From assembly GCF_018986915.1 (NCBI RefSeq), contig NZ_CP076723.1:372001-436000 (forward strand): a stretch of 64,000 nucleotides of DNA. The letters run 5' to 3'. Of the stretch, positions 10,611-22,381 are shown piece after piece. This DNA comes from Geomonas oryzisoli. Its GTDB lineage: Bacteria > Desulfobacterota > Desulfuromonadia > Geobacterales > Geobacteraceae. The notes under the pieces were generated by a model that ran no database searches, was not told the DNA's origin, and was given only the letters and a program-made list of their open reading frames with translations. Within the stretch, counting starts at the first letter, position 1, and each line of letters begins with the position of its first letter. The translations under genes and the position numbers were made by a program.

Positions 10611-10960
10611 TCCCCCTCCCTTGACGGGAGGGGACAGGGGGGTGGGTGAAGCCGCAAGCTGAGCTAGATGTGGCACCTACCCCCACCCCCTAACCCCCTC
10701 CCGCAAGGGGAGGGGGGATCGCAGTTTCCCTCTCCCCACGGGAGAGGGTGGCCGAAGGCCGGGTGAGGGCGCCGGCAGATGCAGCGATGGTGCTCATGGC
10801 GCATCCCTCACCCCGACCCTCTCTCCAGAGGGAGAGGGGGACACGAAAAGTTCCCTCCCCCGGAGGGGGAGGGTTAGGGAGGGGGAAGTTACAAGCTTTC
10901 CCCCCACCCGACCTCCCCCCTCCGGGGGGAGGAGTTACGGCCCCCCCTACAGAGGGGAAC
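10611..10960 (+). repeat. Cluster of G/C-rich palindromic repeats between murB and ddl
   Basis: The 402-bp gap between murB and ddl contains no credible gene. Positions 10611-10718 repeat the element seen at 1848-1991 (CCCTCCCTTGACGGGAGGGG, GGTGGGTGAAGCCGCAAGC, CCCTCCCGCAAGGGGAGGGG). It is followed by further palindromes of the CCCTCTCC...GGAGAGGG and GGGTGAGGG...CCCTCACCC kinds up to about 10960. They look like stacked dispersed elements. The ddl ribosome site lies after the cluster. Confidence 0.75.
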
Positions 10961-11000
10961 AAGCCGGACGAAGGAAACAAAGAGAAGAGGACGTAACACG

Positions 11001-11918
11001 ATGACGGTAGCTGACCTGAAAACCAAGAAGATCGCCGTGCTGATGGGGGGGCTGTCCGCCGAGCGCGAGGTGTCCCTGAACAGCGGCAAGGCCGTGCTGG
11101 CCTCCCTGCAGCGCCAGGGCTTTAACGCCGTCGGCATCGACGTCGGCCGCGACCTCGCCCAGCGCCTGGCCGAGGAGAAGGTGGAGCTTGCCTTCATCGC
11201 CCTGCACGGCCGCTTCGGCGAAGACGGTTCGGTCCAGGGGCTCCTGGAGCTGATGGCGATCCCCTACACCGGTTCCGGCGTGCTCGCCTCTGCGCTTGCC
11301 ATCGACAAAATCGCCGCCAAGGTGATGTTCGCCTCGGCCGGCCTGAAGCTCGCCCCTTACCAGGTGCTGCGCCGCGGCGAGGAATTGAAGCTCGAGAACC
11401 CGCTGCCGGTGGTGGTGAAGCCTTCCAAGGAAGGTTCCTCGGTCGGCGTCAGCATCGTGAAGCAACCGGACCAGATGGCAAAGGCGCTCGAAGATGCATT
11501 CCGCTACGATTCCGAGATCCTGATTGAAGCCTTCATCAGCGGCAAGGAAGTTCAGGTCGGCATCCTGGACGGCCGCGCCATGGGCGCGATCGAGATCGTT
11601 CCGAAGAACGAGTTCTACGACTACGAGGCGAAGTACACCGACGGCGGCGCCGAGCACATCCTCCCCGCTCGCCTGCCGGAGAACGTGTACCAGGCGGTCC
11701 TGAAGGAAGGCGAGAAGGCGCACGCGGCGCTGGGGTGCGACTGCTACAGCCGTGTCGACTTCCTGGTCAACGAGGCGGGCGAGTGCTATCTGCTCGAGGT
11801 GAACACCCTGCCGGGAATGACCGACCTGAGTCTGCTTCCGGAGATCGCCCGCGGCTCGGGCATCGATTTCGATCAACTGGTGGTGCGCATCATCTCTGCC
11901 GCATCGCTGAAGATCTGA
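11001..11918 (+). CDS. ddl: D-alanine:D-alanine ligase
   Basis: ATP-grasp ligase joining two D-alanines for the MurF step. The 305 residues start with [19 protein letters not shown], have [30 protein letters not shown] in the ATP-binding domain, and [17 protein letters not shown] at the metal-binding end. All are classic DdlB features. ATG at 11001; the ribosome site (AGAGGAC) is moderate. It follows the murB-ddl repeat cluster, so it may depend partly on readthrough from upstream. Confidence 0.97.
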   Translation: MTVADLKTKKIAVLMGGLSAEREVSLNSGKAVLASLQRQGFNAVGIDVGRDLAQRLAEEKVELAFIALHGRFGEDGSVQGLLELMAIPYTGSGVLASALAIDKIAAKVMFASAGLKLAPYQVLRRGEELKLENPLPVVVKPSKEGSSVGVSIVKQPDQMAKALEDAFRYDSEILIEAFISGKEVQVGILDGRAMGAIEIVPKNEFYDYEAKYTDGGAEHILPARLPENVYQAVLKEGEKAHAALGCDCYSRVDFLVNEAGECYLLEVNTLPGMTDLSLLPEIARGSGIDFDQLVVRIISAASLKI

Positions 11919-12019
11919 AAGACAGGTTAAGGCTGAGGTTAAGGGAACCTCAACCTGATGTTTCGCCGGATGTTATTTGTTGCACAGTGCATTGGAATTC
12001 AATCTAGACGGTAATAGTC

Positions 12020-12844
12020 ATGCGCGATCTACACGCTAAAAAACAGAGGGTGCCCCACAACAGGGTCAAGAAGGCGCCCAAAGAGCGCAAGCCGATCAAC
12101 TGGGGGCCGATACTGAAGTGGCTCTCCCGGGGAATCGGCGCCTCTGCCATCTGCGCCGTCGCCGGTTTCGGCGGCTGGAAGGCCTATGGCGTGATCTCGC
12201 ACACCACGCTGCTCCGTCTGGAAACCATCGAAGTATCGCCGCTGAAGAGGGTTTCGCGGGACGAGATCATCACCCTGGCCGGTGTCCGCCCCGGCGACTC
12301 CATGCTGGGACTCGACCTGAAAACCATCATGGCGCGGCTTTCCAAGGATCCCTGGCTGGAACAGGTCCAGGTGCGTCGCTACTTCCCGCACACCCTTTCC
12401 ATCACCGCTTCGGAAAGGACGCCGCAGGCCGTGGCCAACGTCGGCTGCCTCTACTACCTGGACGAGAAAGGCGTGCTGTTCAAGTCCCTCTCCGAGGGGG
12501 ACAGGCTCGACTTCCCGCTCATCACCGGCATCACCGAGGAGGACCTGAGCCAGGACCCGAAGGGATGCCAGGAGGCCCTGAAGAGCGCGCTGCAACTGAT
12601 CGGCACTCTCAGGTCGGGCAGCGTGTTCAGCCTGGCGGATATCTCGGAGATTCATTACAGCAAGGGGTACGGCTTCACGCTGTTCACCATGCAGGGGGGC
12701 GTTCCGGTGAAACTGGGTAACGGCGAGTTCAGCCAGAAGCTCGCGCGCCTGTCCGACATCTACCGCGACCTCAAGCCGCAGATGCACGCTTTGGATTACA
12801 TAGACCTCGATTACATCGACAAAATCATAGTGAAAAAAGTGTAG
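12020..12844 (+). CDS. ftsQ: Cell division protein FtsQ
   Basis: Bitopic division protein linking cytoplasmic and periplasmic divisome parts. The 274 residues have a basic cytoplasmic tail, a hydrophobic segment around residues 38-56, then a POTRA domain beginning LETIEVSPLKRVSRDEIITLAG with VRRYFPHTLSI, and the FtsQ domain with a C-terminal hydrophobic end. Sequence similarity in this family is weak; the call rests on topology plus the ddl-ftsQ-ftsA-ftsZ order. The 101-bp leader contains a GAGGTT/AACCTC hairpin near 11931-11957. Confidence 0.92.
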   Translation: MRDLHAKKQRVPHNRVKKAPKERKPINWGPILKWLSRGIGASAICAVAGFGGWKAYGVISHTTLLRLETIEVSPLKRVSRDEIITLAGVRPGDSMLGLDLKTIMARLSKDPWLEQVQVRRYFPHTLSITASERTPQAVANVGCLYYLDEKGVLFKSLSEGDRLDFPLITGITEEDLSQDPKGCQEALKSALQLIGTLRSGSVFSLADISEIHYSKGYGFTLFTMQGGVPVKLGNGEFSQKLARLSDIYRDLKPQMHALDYIDLDYIDKIIVKKV

Positions 12845-12859
12845 GAAAAGGGGGGGAGC

Positions 12860-14098
12860 ATGTCCGCAACCAGAAGGGATAACCTGATCGTCGGCCTTGA
12901 TATAGGCACAACCAAGATCTGCGCCATCGTCGGCAACGTCACCGAAGACGGCATCGACATCGTCGGGATCGGTACCAGCCCGTCCAAGGGGCTCAGAAAA
13001 GGTGTCGTGATCAACATCGAGAGCACCGTCTCCGCGATCAAGAAGGCGATCGAGGAGGCCGAGTTGATGGCCGGCTGCGAGATCAAGTCGGTCTACGCCG
13101 GCATCGCGGGCGGGCACATCAAGGGCTTCAACTCCCAGGGTGTCATCGCCATCAAGAACCGCGAGGTTTCCCCCGAGGACGTGAAGCGCGTGATCGAGGC
13201 CGCCAAGGCCATCGCCATCCCCATGGACCGCGAAGTGATCCACATCCTCCCCCAGGAATTCATCATCGACGACCAGGACGGCATCCGCGAGCCGCTGGGG
13301 ATGAGCGGCGTCAGGCTGGAGGCGAAGGTGCACATCGTCACCGGAGCCGTCGCCAGCGCGCAGAACATCGTCAAGTCCTGCAACCGTGCCGGGCTCGAGG
13401 TCGCCGACATCGTCCTCGAACAGCTCTCCTCCTCCGAGGCCGTGCTCTCCGCCGACGAGAAGGAACTGGGTGTAGCGCTGGTCGACATCGGCGGCGGCAC
13501 CACCGACATCGCCATCTTCGTGGACGGCGCCATCAAGCACACCTCCGTGCTCTCCCTGGGCGGCAACCACCTGACCAACGACATCGCCGTCGGCCTCAGG
13601 ACCCCCATGGCCGAAGCCGAGCGCATCAAACAGAAGTACGGCTGCTGCCTCTCCTCCCTTGTCGGCAAGGACGAGACCATCGAGGTGCCCAGCGTCGGCG
13701 GCCGCAAGCCGCGCGTCCTCTCCCGCCAGCTCCTCTGTGAAATCCTCGAGCCGCGCGTCGAAGAGATCTTCACCCTGGTGAACCGCGAGATCGTGAAGAG
13801 CGGCCTCGAGGACATGATCGCCTCCGGCGTGGTCATCACCGGCGGTTCCACCATCCTGGAAGGGATGCCGGAACTTGCCGAGCAGATCTTCAATCTCCCG
13901 GTGCGCCGCGGCCTGCCGCAGCGGATCGGCGGCCTCACCGACGTAGTCAATTCGCCGGTTTACGCGACCGGCGTCGGCCTGGTGGTGTACGGATCCAAGA
14001 ACGTGGGGGTACACGAGTTCCCGACCCAGCAAAGTGACGAAACCGTCTTCCGTCGGGTAAGCCGCAGGATGAAGGATTGGTTCGGCGAGTTCTTCTAA
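12860..14098 (+). CDS. ftsA: Cell division protein FtsA
   Basis: Actin-like ATPase tethering FtsZ to the membrane. The 412 residues start LIVGLDIGTTKICAIVG (phosphate 1 loop), contain VALVDIGGGTTDIAIF (phosphate 2) and VITGGSTILEGM (adenosine motif). They end in a short amphipathic helix, RVSRRMKDWFGEFF, which is the membrane-targeting sequence. ATG at 12860 follows GGGGGGAG. It ends 111 bp before ftsZ, with a palindromic site directly after the stop. Confidence 0.97.
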   Translation: MSATRRDNLIVGLDIGTTKICAIVGNVTEDGIDIVGIGTSPSKGLRKGVVINIESTVSAIKKAIEEAELMAGCEIKSVYAGIAGGHIKGFNSQGVIAIKNREVSPEDVKRVIEAAKAIAIPMDREVIHILPQEFIIDDQDGIREPLGMSGVRLEAKVHIVTGAVASAQNIVKSCNRAGLEVADIVLEQLSSSEAVLSADEKELGVALVDIGGGTTDIAIFVDGAIKHTSVLSLGGNHLTNDIAVGLRTPMAEAERIKQKYGCCLSSLVGKDETIEVPSVGGRKPRVLSRQLLCEILEPRVEEIFTLVNREIVKSGLEDMIASGVVITGGSTILEGMPELAEQIFNLPVRRGLPQRIGGLTDVVNSPVYATGVGLVVYGSKNVGVHEFPTQQSDETVFRRVSRRMKDWFGEFF

Positions 14099-14102
14099 AA
14101 AA

Positions 14103-14118
14103 ACACTACATATAGTGT
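14103..14118 (+). promoter_or_regulatory. NrdR-box-like palindrome upstream of ftsZ
   Basis: The 16-mer ACACTACATATAGTGT matches the published NrdR-box consensus (acaCwAtATaTwGtgt, from memory) at 15 of 16 positions. It is the core of a longer A/T palindrome, AAAACACTA-CATA-TAGTGTTTT, at 14100-14121. It begins five bases after the ftsA stop and lies about 91 bp before the ftsZ start. An A/T-only stem makes a terminator unlikely. NrdR boxes usually come in pairs; I see one. Confidence 0.55.
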
Positions 14119-14209
14119 TTTAGGGCTTCCATTATAGGGGCAAACGTAGTATAAAACCGGCTAATATTTTTGCCGCCGCCGGGGGGCGCGATAATAAGGG
14201 GGGTAGTTC

Positions 14210-15364
14210 ATGTTTCATTTCGATGAAAGCATCGACCAGACTGCGAAGATAAAGGTGATAGGCGTTGGTGGTTCCGGCGGGAACGCGGTCAACACCATGA
14301 TGGCTGTGGGCATCGCAGGGGTCGATTTCATCGTTGCCAATACTGATGCACAGGCGCTCAGGATGTCCAAGGCGCCGGTCAAGATACAGATCGGAACCCA
14401 GCTTACCAAGGGTCTCGGCGCAGGCGCGAACCCCAACGTGGGCCGCGACGCCGCCCTCGAGGACAGGGACAAGGTGGTCGAGGCACTGAAGGGTGCCGAC
14501 ATGATCTTCGTAGCCGCCGGCATGGGCGGCGGCACCGGTACCGGCGCTGCCCCGATCATCGCCGAGATCGCCCGCGAGCAGGGCGCCCTCACCGTGGGCG
14601 TGGTCACCAAACCGTTCACCCGCGAAGGTCGTCAGCGTCTGGCCAAGGGTGAAGACGGCATCAAGGAACTGAAGAAACATGTCGACTCCCTGATCGTGAT
14701 CCCCAACGACAGGCTCCTGGGCCTGGCCGGCAAGTCCATGTCCATCCTGGACGCCTTCAAGCCGTCCGACGACGTGCTGCGCCAGGCGGTGCAGGGCATC
14801 TCCGACCTGATCACCCAGTCCGGCCTGATCAACGTCGACTTCGCCGACGTCAAGTCGATCATGAGCGAGCGCGGCATGGCCATGATGGGTATCGGTCTGG
14901 GCAACGGTGAGAACCGTGCCGTCGACGCGGCCCTGAAAGCCATCTCCAGCCCGCTGCTGGAAGACATCGACATCTCTGGCGCCAAGGGCGTCCTGGTCAA
15001 CATCTCCGGTTCCTCCTCCATGACCATGGACGAATTCGACGCCGCCAGCAAGGTGATCCACGAGAAGGTGCACGAGGACGCCAACATCATCGTCGGTCTC
15101 GTCATCGACGAGAACCTTGGTGAGACCATCAAGGTCACCGCCATCGCCACCGGCTTCGGCGACCGTTTCGATCTCGAGAAAGGGCGTCACGAGATCAAGA
15201 ACGTGAGCACCCTGGTCAAGCCGCAGCCTGAAGTCAACCGCGAGATCCCGACCTACATCCGCGCCAAGCAGGAGCGTGAAGTCTCCCGGCAGCAGCGCAG
15301 CTTCCTCATGGACGATGAGGATCAGTACGACATCCCGACCTTCCTGAGGAAGTCGGTCGACTAG
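14210..15364 (+). CDS. ftsZ: Cell division GTPase FtsZ
   Basis: Tubulin-like GTPase forming the Z ring. The 384 residues carry [15 protein letters not shown] at the N terminus and the tubulin signature GMGGGTGTG at residues 104-112. The T7 loop [11 protein letters not shown] and a C-terminal peptide [11 protein letters not shown] for FtsA/ZipA-type partners are also present. ATG at 14210 follows AAGGGGGG. It is the last gene of the cluster and is followed by a strong terminator. The 111-bp leader with an NrdR-like site suggests it also has its own promoter. Confidence 0.98.
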   Translation: MFHFDESIDQTAKIKVIGVGGSGGNAVNTMMAVGIAGVDFIVANTDAQALRMSKAPVKIQIGTQLTKGLGAGANPNVGRDAALEDRDKVVEALKGADMIFVAAGMGGGTGTGAAPIIAEIAREQGALTVGVVTKPFTREGRQRLAKGEDGIKELKKHVDSLIVIPNDRLLGLAGKSMSILDAFKPSDDVLRQAVQGISDLITQSGLINVDFADVKSIMSERGMAMMGIGLGNGENRAVDAALKAISSPLLEDIDISGAKGVLVNISGSSSMTMDEFDAASKVIHEKVHEDANIIVGLVIDENLGETIKVTAIATGFGDRFDLEKGRHEIKNVSTLVKPQPEVNREIPTYIRAKQEREVSRQQRSFLMDDEDQYDIPTFLRKSVD

Positions 15365-15385
15365 TTACCGACCGTAAAGACAGTC

Positions 15386-15422
15386 AAAAAGGCCCGGCCC
15401 TGTAAGAGAGCCGGGCCTTTTT
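15386..15422 (+). terminator. Rho-independent terminator after ftsZ
   Basis: Stem AAAAAGGCCCGGC / GCCGGGCCTTTTT (13 bp, perfect) with an 11-base loop and a U tract. It begins 21 bases after the ftsZ stop and closes the division cluster. Confidence 0.93.
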
Positions 15423-15432
15423 CGTGGGGGGA

Positions 15433-15537
15433 GGGGACTGGCTCCGTCAGGTGCCAGTCCCCTTAGCTCTTGCGGAAGCTGGCTGAGCTGAAAGAGCGTT
15501 CCGCTACAGGGACAGGCACCTATCGGAGCCTGTCCCT
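15433..15537 (+). repeat. REP-type double palindrome (GGGGACTGGCTCCG family)
   Basis: Two inverted units about 45 bp apart: 15433-15462, GGGGACTGGCTCCGTCAGG then TGCCAGTCCCC, and 15508-15537, AGGGACAGGCACCTATCGG then AGCCTGTCCCT. A better conserved copy of the same pair lies inside dnaE2 at 20289-20393. This family resembles REP elements mobilised by RAYT transposases; no such transposase is in the window. It occupies most of the 302-bp gap between ftsZ and the next gene; the rest shows nothing recognisable. Confidence 0.8.
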
Positions 15538-15666
15538 TCTGCATGTCCCCTTTTTCTGCCCTACATGACCTCCCTTCCTAAAGCATCCGCCAATTTATCC
15601 GATACATGCACAATGGCCTTTTGAAAATCCAGGCCGAGCCTGTGCCGAGCAGCAGCCGGAGTTCCC

Positions 15667-17829
<2,163 letters not shown>

Positions 17830-20288
17830 GGGTCGCCACGCCGAACTCCTCCTCGACCACGCCCTTCAACAGGTAGGGGCGGCGCTGCGAGAGCTTGCGG
17901 CAAACGCGTGCGTAGACGTCCGGGAAAAAGGTGGCGTCGAAGATCGCGGTCACGTCCTCGAAGGAGACGAATTCCATAGGGCGGCCGTGCTTGTCCTCCA
18001 CCGTCTTCGTCGTGATCCACCACCCCACCATGGTCACCCACTGCCCCGAATGCTTGATCAGTTCCGATGCCTTGATCGGCCGGTGCCGCTGCCACTGCGC
18101 CTTGTACAGGGTGAGCGGGTGCCGCGAGGCGAGGAAACCCAGCGCCTCCACCTCCTGCCGCAAGACCGTTTCCGCATCGTACGGGGGCGGTTTGGGGAGC
18201 TCGGTCTTCTGTTCGAACAGCAGCGCCGTCGCCTGCTGCTGGAAGTGGAGCAGTTCCCACAACAGCGCCGGCCTCCGTGGTTCCCCCTCCAGTGCGTCGA
18301 AGCATCCCGCCTTCACCAACCGCTCCGCGTCAGCACGCTGCACGTTGGCCCGGCGCAGAAAGTCTTTGAACGACGCGAAGGGGCCGCGTTCGCGGCGCTC
18401 CTTCAGGAGCCGCTGCGCCCCTTCGCGGGTCAGCCCGTCGATCTGCATCAGCCCGATCCGCAGAGATTTGTCGAAGCCGGTGTAGTGGTAGTCGCTCCCG
18501 TTGATGTCCGGCGGCAGGATGGCGAGCCCGAGCCTGCGCCCTTCCGAGATGTAGGCGAAGGGGGAGTAGTATCCTCCCTGGTTGGAGATCACGGCAGCGA
18601 TGAACTGCGCGGGGTGGTTCGCCTTCATGTAGGCCGCCTTGGCGCTCAAAAGCGCGTAGCTCGCCGAGTGCGGCTTGCAGAACGAGTAGCCGGCGAAGGA
18701 GAGGATCTGCTCCCAGATCGCATCCAGCACCGGTTCCGAGACGCCGCGCTCTTTTCCTCCCGCGAGGAACTTGGCCCGGAAGTCGGCGAGCCTCTTTTCC
18801 CGGTGCTTCTTGGTGATCACCTTCCTGAGCTGGTCCCCTTCGCTCGCCGAAAAGCCGGCCAGTTCCATGGCGATCTGGGTGATCTGCTCCTGGTAGATGG
18901 CGATTCCCAGCGTCTCCCCGAGGACCGGTTCCAGCAACGGGTGCAGGTGAGTCCATTTCTTCCCCTGCATGCGGGCGACGTATTCCTGGATGAAGCTGTT
19001 GGCGGCGGGGCGAATGATCGAGGACGCCTGCACCAGCACCTCAAAGATGTCGCAGTCGAAGGTCTCCGGCGGCGCCGTCGAACTCCAGATCTTTCTCAAG
19101 AGCAGGCGGACCGAGGGGGATTCCAGGTAGAAGCAGCCGATGGTGAGCCCGCGGCGCATCAGGCTTTGAGTCCGCTCGTCCTCCAGCGGGCGCCAGCTCG
19201 CGTAGTCGATCTCTATTCCGGTCTGCTCCTTCACCGCCGCCAGTGCGTCGCGGATCACCGCCAGCGAACGGTTCCCCAGGATGTCAATCTTGACCAGACC
19301 CGCGTCCTCGGCCTGGTCCTTCTCCCACTGGATCAGCGGCAGCCCCTTGTGTGATATCTCCACCGGAACGTAGCTGCGGATCTCGTCCGGGACGATGACC
19401 AGCCCGCCGCAATGCAGCGACAGGTGACGTAACTGGCCGTTCAGATGGCGCGCCGTCGCGACGATCTCCTGCCAATCCTGGGAGAGCGTTTCCCCCTGGA
19501 ACAGTGGATGTCCTGCCATCGCCGCGGCGCTTTGCTCCGCGCGCCAGAAACCGGAGATGCGCTCCGTCATCTCCTTGATCTCGAAATCCGGCAGGCCGTA
19601 CACCTTGGCCACCTCACGCAGCGCCGATCTCCCCTTGAAGCCCACCTGGTTCGCCACCATCGCCGCGCGCCTGGCGCCGTAGCGGGCGAAGGCGAAGTCG
19701 AGGATGGCGTCACGTTCGTCCCAGGGGAAGTCCACGTCGATGTCGGGCGGGTCGCTGCGTCCCTCGTTGAGGAAGCGTTCGAAAAAGAGGTTGTGGCGGA
19801 TGGGGTCGACGTGGGTGATGCCGAGGCAGTAGGCGACCAGGGACGCCGCCGCGCTGCCACGGCCGCAGGTGCGCTGCGACTGTCTGGTGATCTCCTCCAC
19901 CACGAGGAAGTAGTGAGCGAACCCCTTGTCGCGGATGATCGCCAGTTCCTTTTGCAGGCGTGCTTCGACGTCAGGTGAGATGCAGCCGTAGCGCCAGAGC
20001 GCCCCCTCGCGTGCGCGGCGGTTGAGCGTCGTGAAGGCGTCGTCGTTGCCCAGTCCGCGGAAGGCGGGGAAGATGGTTTGCGAGAAGTCCCACTCCCTGC
20101 GGCACATGGCAGCGATGCGCAGCGAATTTTGCAGTGCCTCAGGGCAGTGCGGGAAGAAGTCAGCCATCTGGGCGGGAGAGTAGAATGTATCCGACTCCGC
20201 CGCCGTCTGGTCCGGCGTCAATCGGGACAGTTTCGTGTTGAGGTGAATGGCGCGCAGCACCCGGTGCAAGTGGAAGTCGGCCACACCA

Positions 20289-20393
20289 GGGGACTGGCTC
20301 CGCCAGGTGCCTGTCCCCTTTCTCCCTTGGGCCATGGCGTTGGCGTCGGCAGCATTGCAATGAGGGGGACAGGCACCTGCGGAGCCAGTCCCC
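20289..20393 (-). repeat. REP-type double palindrome inserted in frame in dnaE2
   Basis: Two units in inverted orientation: 20289-20318 (GGGGACTGGCTCCGCCAGG, TGCCTGTCCCC) and 20365-20393 (GGGGACAGGCACCTGCGG, AGCCAGTCCCC). They are reverse complements of one another but for one base. The whole is 105 bp, exactly 35 codons, so the dnaE2 frame stays open. On the gene strand it encodes KGTGSAGACP at one end and KGTGTWRSQSP at the other. Same family as 15433-15537. Confidence 0.88.
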
Positions 20394-20913
20394 TTCGCAG
20401 CGTGCAGGACTGCCCGTGCCGTCGCCACCGCTGGCAGCTTGAGTTCCCGTGATAGAGCCAGTGCCCGGTGCATGTCGTGTCCCGGCGACAGTTCCACGAA
20501 AAGCCCCTCCGCCGAGACCCGCTTCAGCGCCGACAGCAGGCGCCGGTCGTCGCTCAGGACGATCACCCCATGCCGGTAGCGGGTGAGCGCGTGGCAGAGG
20601 TCGAACGACTTGTCGCAGTGCAGGTCCGAGAGCAGGCGCGAGATGTTGGCGTATCCCTCCTGGTCAGCCGCCAGCAGCACCGCGCGGTTTTGTTCCGTCA
20701 CCGCCTCGGTGCCGATGATGGGGGAGATGCCGGCCTCGCGCGCCGCGTCGAGAAAACGTGGCACCCCGTAGAGCCCGTTGCGGTCAGTGAGGGCCAGCGT
20801 ATCGAACCCGAGCCGCGCCGCCTCCGCGCACAGCGCCTCCGGCGAGTGAATGCCCCAGTTGGGGGAGAGGGAAGAATGTACGTGAAGATGAATAAACATG
20901 CAGAACCAGAAAA

Positions 20914-21078
20914 GCAGTTACGCAAAGTACGCGGAGTATCCGCGGAGAGCGCAAAGAGAATCAGGCAGAGGGGAGGCCCAGCCCGACGGTTTGTTCAAAG
21001 ATTTTGTTTTAGCCTTTCCCCAAAAAAAGATTTTTCTCGGCGTTCTTCGCGGATACTCACCGTTCTTTGCGTAACTGC
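20914..21078 (-). repeat. Long inverted repeat between imuB and dnaE2
   Basis: The left arm from 20914 (GCAGTTACGCAAAGTACG, GAGTATCCGCG) and the right arm ending at 21078 (CGCGGATACTC, CGTTCTTTGCGTAACTGC) are near-perfect reverse complements over about 35 bp. They enclose about 90 bp with no coding potential. The element fills most of the 231-bp gap, which is otherwise unusual inside an operon. It may be a miniature inverted-repeat element or an RNA hairpin affecting dnaE2 expression. Confidence 0.72.
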
Positions 21079-21130
21079 TTGGGTTTTACCGCCGTTATCC
21101 CTTTTATCCCCTTTATCCCTGTTAAATGCC

Positions 21131-22381
21131 CTAGTTTTTGGTCACCGTCATGTACTTGTTCTGCTCCGGGTCCCATTCTGCAGGCGTTTCGCTGGCGAGG
21201 GTGACCTCCCGGCGCGCCGCCAGTCCCTTCCCCCAGCGCACCGCGTTCTTGCCATGCTTTTCCCTCAAGAGATCCAGCGTTTCCTGCAGGTCACTCTCCC
21301 TCCGCGACGCTTCCGCCGGCGCGGCCGCGAAGAGATCCATCTGCCCCGCATCCTCCGCCACCTGATCGCAGCTAAGCCGTAACCCCTTGACCCGCTGGCG
21401 CCTCTTGCAGGTGGTGAAGAACAGCTCCTCCACCGCTGCCAGCAGCGGCAGATCCAGCGACGTCGGCACCGGCAACACCTTCTTTCCCTGCTGGCTGACC
21501 CCGTCCGCGTACATAACCGAGAGCGTGATCTTGCGCGCACCCTTGCGCAGACGCCGCAATCTCAGCCCGCATCCCTCAACCAGCCGCAGCAGCTCTGAAA
21601 GCAGGATCGCGTCATCGTTCTCCTCCTGCTCCAAAAGTCCCTCCTCGACGATCTCCGTCGACATGCGCGGTGGCTGTACAGGCGAGCGGTCGATGCCGCA
21701 GGCGCGGTCGTGCAGCAGCGGCGCGAAAGGACCGACCGCCAGCCGCAGTTGCGGCACCGACAGCGCCGCGACCTCTTCCACCAGTTTCAGGTTGAGGTCT
21801 TGGAACAGGAGCGTCTGTCTCGACTCCCCCACACCCGGCAGCACCGAAACCGGGAAGGGGGCCAGGAAAGGACGTTCGGCACCGTGAAAGACGTCGTAAA
21901 CTCCCGGCTCCCGCATGGTATCCGCCGCGACCCGCGAAACCAGCTTGTTCCCACCCGCCCCGGCCATCGCCTCCAGTCCAAGACCTCCCGCGATCGACTT
22001 CTCCAGGCGTGCCGCCACGTCGCGTGCCGGGCCGAACAGCCTTCTCGACGCGGTCACATCAAGGAAAACCCGTCCCGCACCCGGTTCCACCATCGGTGTG
22101 AACTCCGCCGAGAGCTCCATGAGCGCCAGATTCCCCTTGGCTGCAAGGTGCGGATCGGGAGCGATGACGATGAGAGACGGACAGGACCTGCGGGCGTGGT
22201 AGATCGGCGTCCCGACGTGAACCCCCTCCGCCGCCGCCTCCGGGGAGATGCACTGCAACAGCGCGCGTTCCGAGTTGAGCGGCGCCACCGCCACCGGCCG
22301 TCCGCGCAGGTGCGAGTGGACCACCCGTGCCAGCGCGATCGGAAAAGCGGGCACCGTTATGTGGAGGATTTCCCGGTCCAC
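21131..22381 (-). CDS. imuB: ImuB-like Y-family polymerase homologue (predicted inactive)
   Basis: SOS mutagenesis accessory protein expected to bridge DnaE2 to the beta clamp. The 416 residues keep a Y-family fold outline (FLDVTASRRLFG, VLPGVGESR helix-hairpin-helix). The N terminus reads ILHITVPAF where active polymerases have ILHVDMDAFF, and the S-x-D-E metal motif is replaced by EPGAGRVFLD, so metal ligands are lost as in ImuB. QMDLF at residues 347-351 is a beta-clamp binding motif. The GTG start at 22381 overlaps the end of lexA by 25 bp, implying coupling. Confidence 0.88.
   Translation of the reverse strand: MDREILHITVPAFPIALARVVHSHLRGRPVAVAPLNSERALLQCISPEAAAEGVHVGTPIYHARRSCPSLIVIAPDPHLAAKGNLALMELSAEFTPMVEPGAGRVFLDVTASRRLFGPARDVAARLEKSIAGGLGLEAMAGAGGNKLVSRVAADTMREPGVYDVFHGAERPFLAPFPVSVLPGVGESRQTLLFQDLNLKLVEEVAALSVPQLRLAVGPFAPLLHDRACGIDRSPVQPPRMSTEIVEEGLLEQEENDDAILLSELLRLVEGCGLRLRRLRKGARKITLSVMYADGVSQQGKKVLPVPTSLDLPLLAAVEELFFTTCKRRQRVKGLRLSCDQVAEDAGQMDLFAAAPAEASRRESDLQETLDLLREKHGKNAVRWGKGLAARREVTLASETPAEWDPEQNKYMTVTKN

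Noticed and set aside
14100-14121. Terminator after ftsA
   Set aside because: The stem is almost only A-T pairs, with a poor U tract; a protein-binding site fits better.
14170-14200. Sigma-70 promoter TTGCCG-16-TAATAA before ftsZ
   Set aside because: Its start site would fall on the ribosome site, leaving almost no leader; probably chance.
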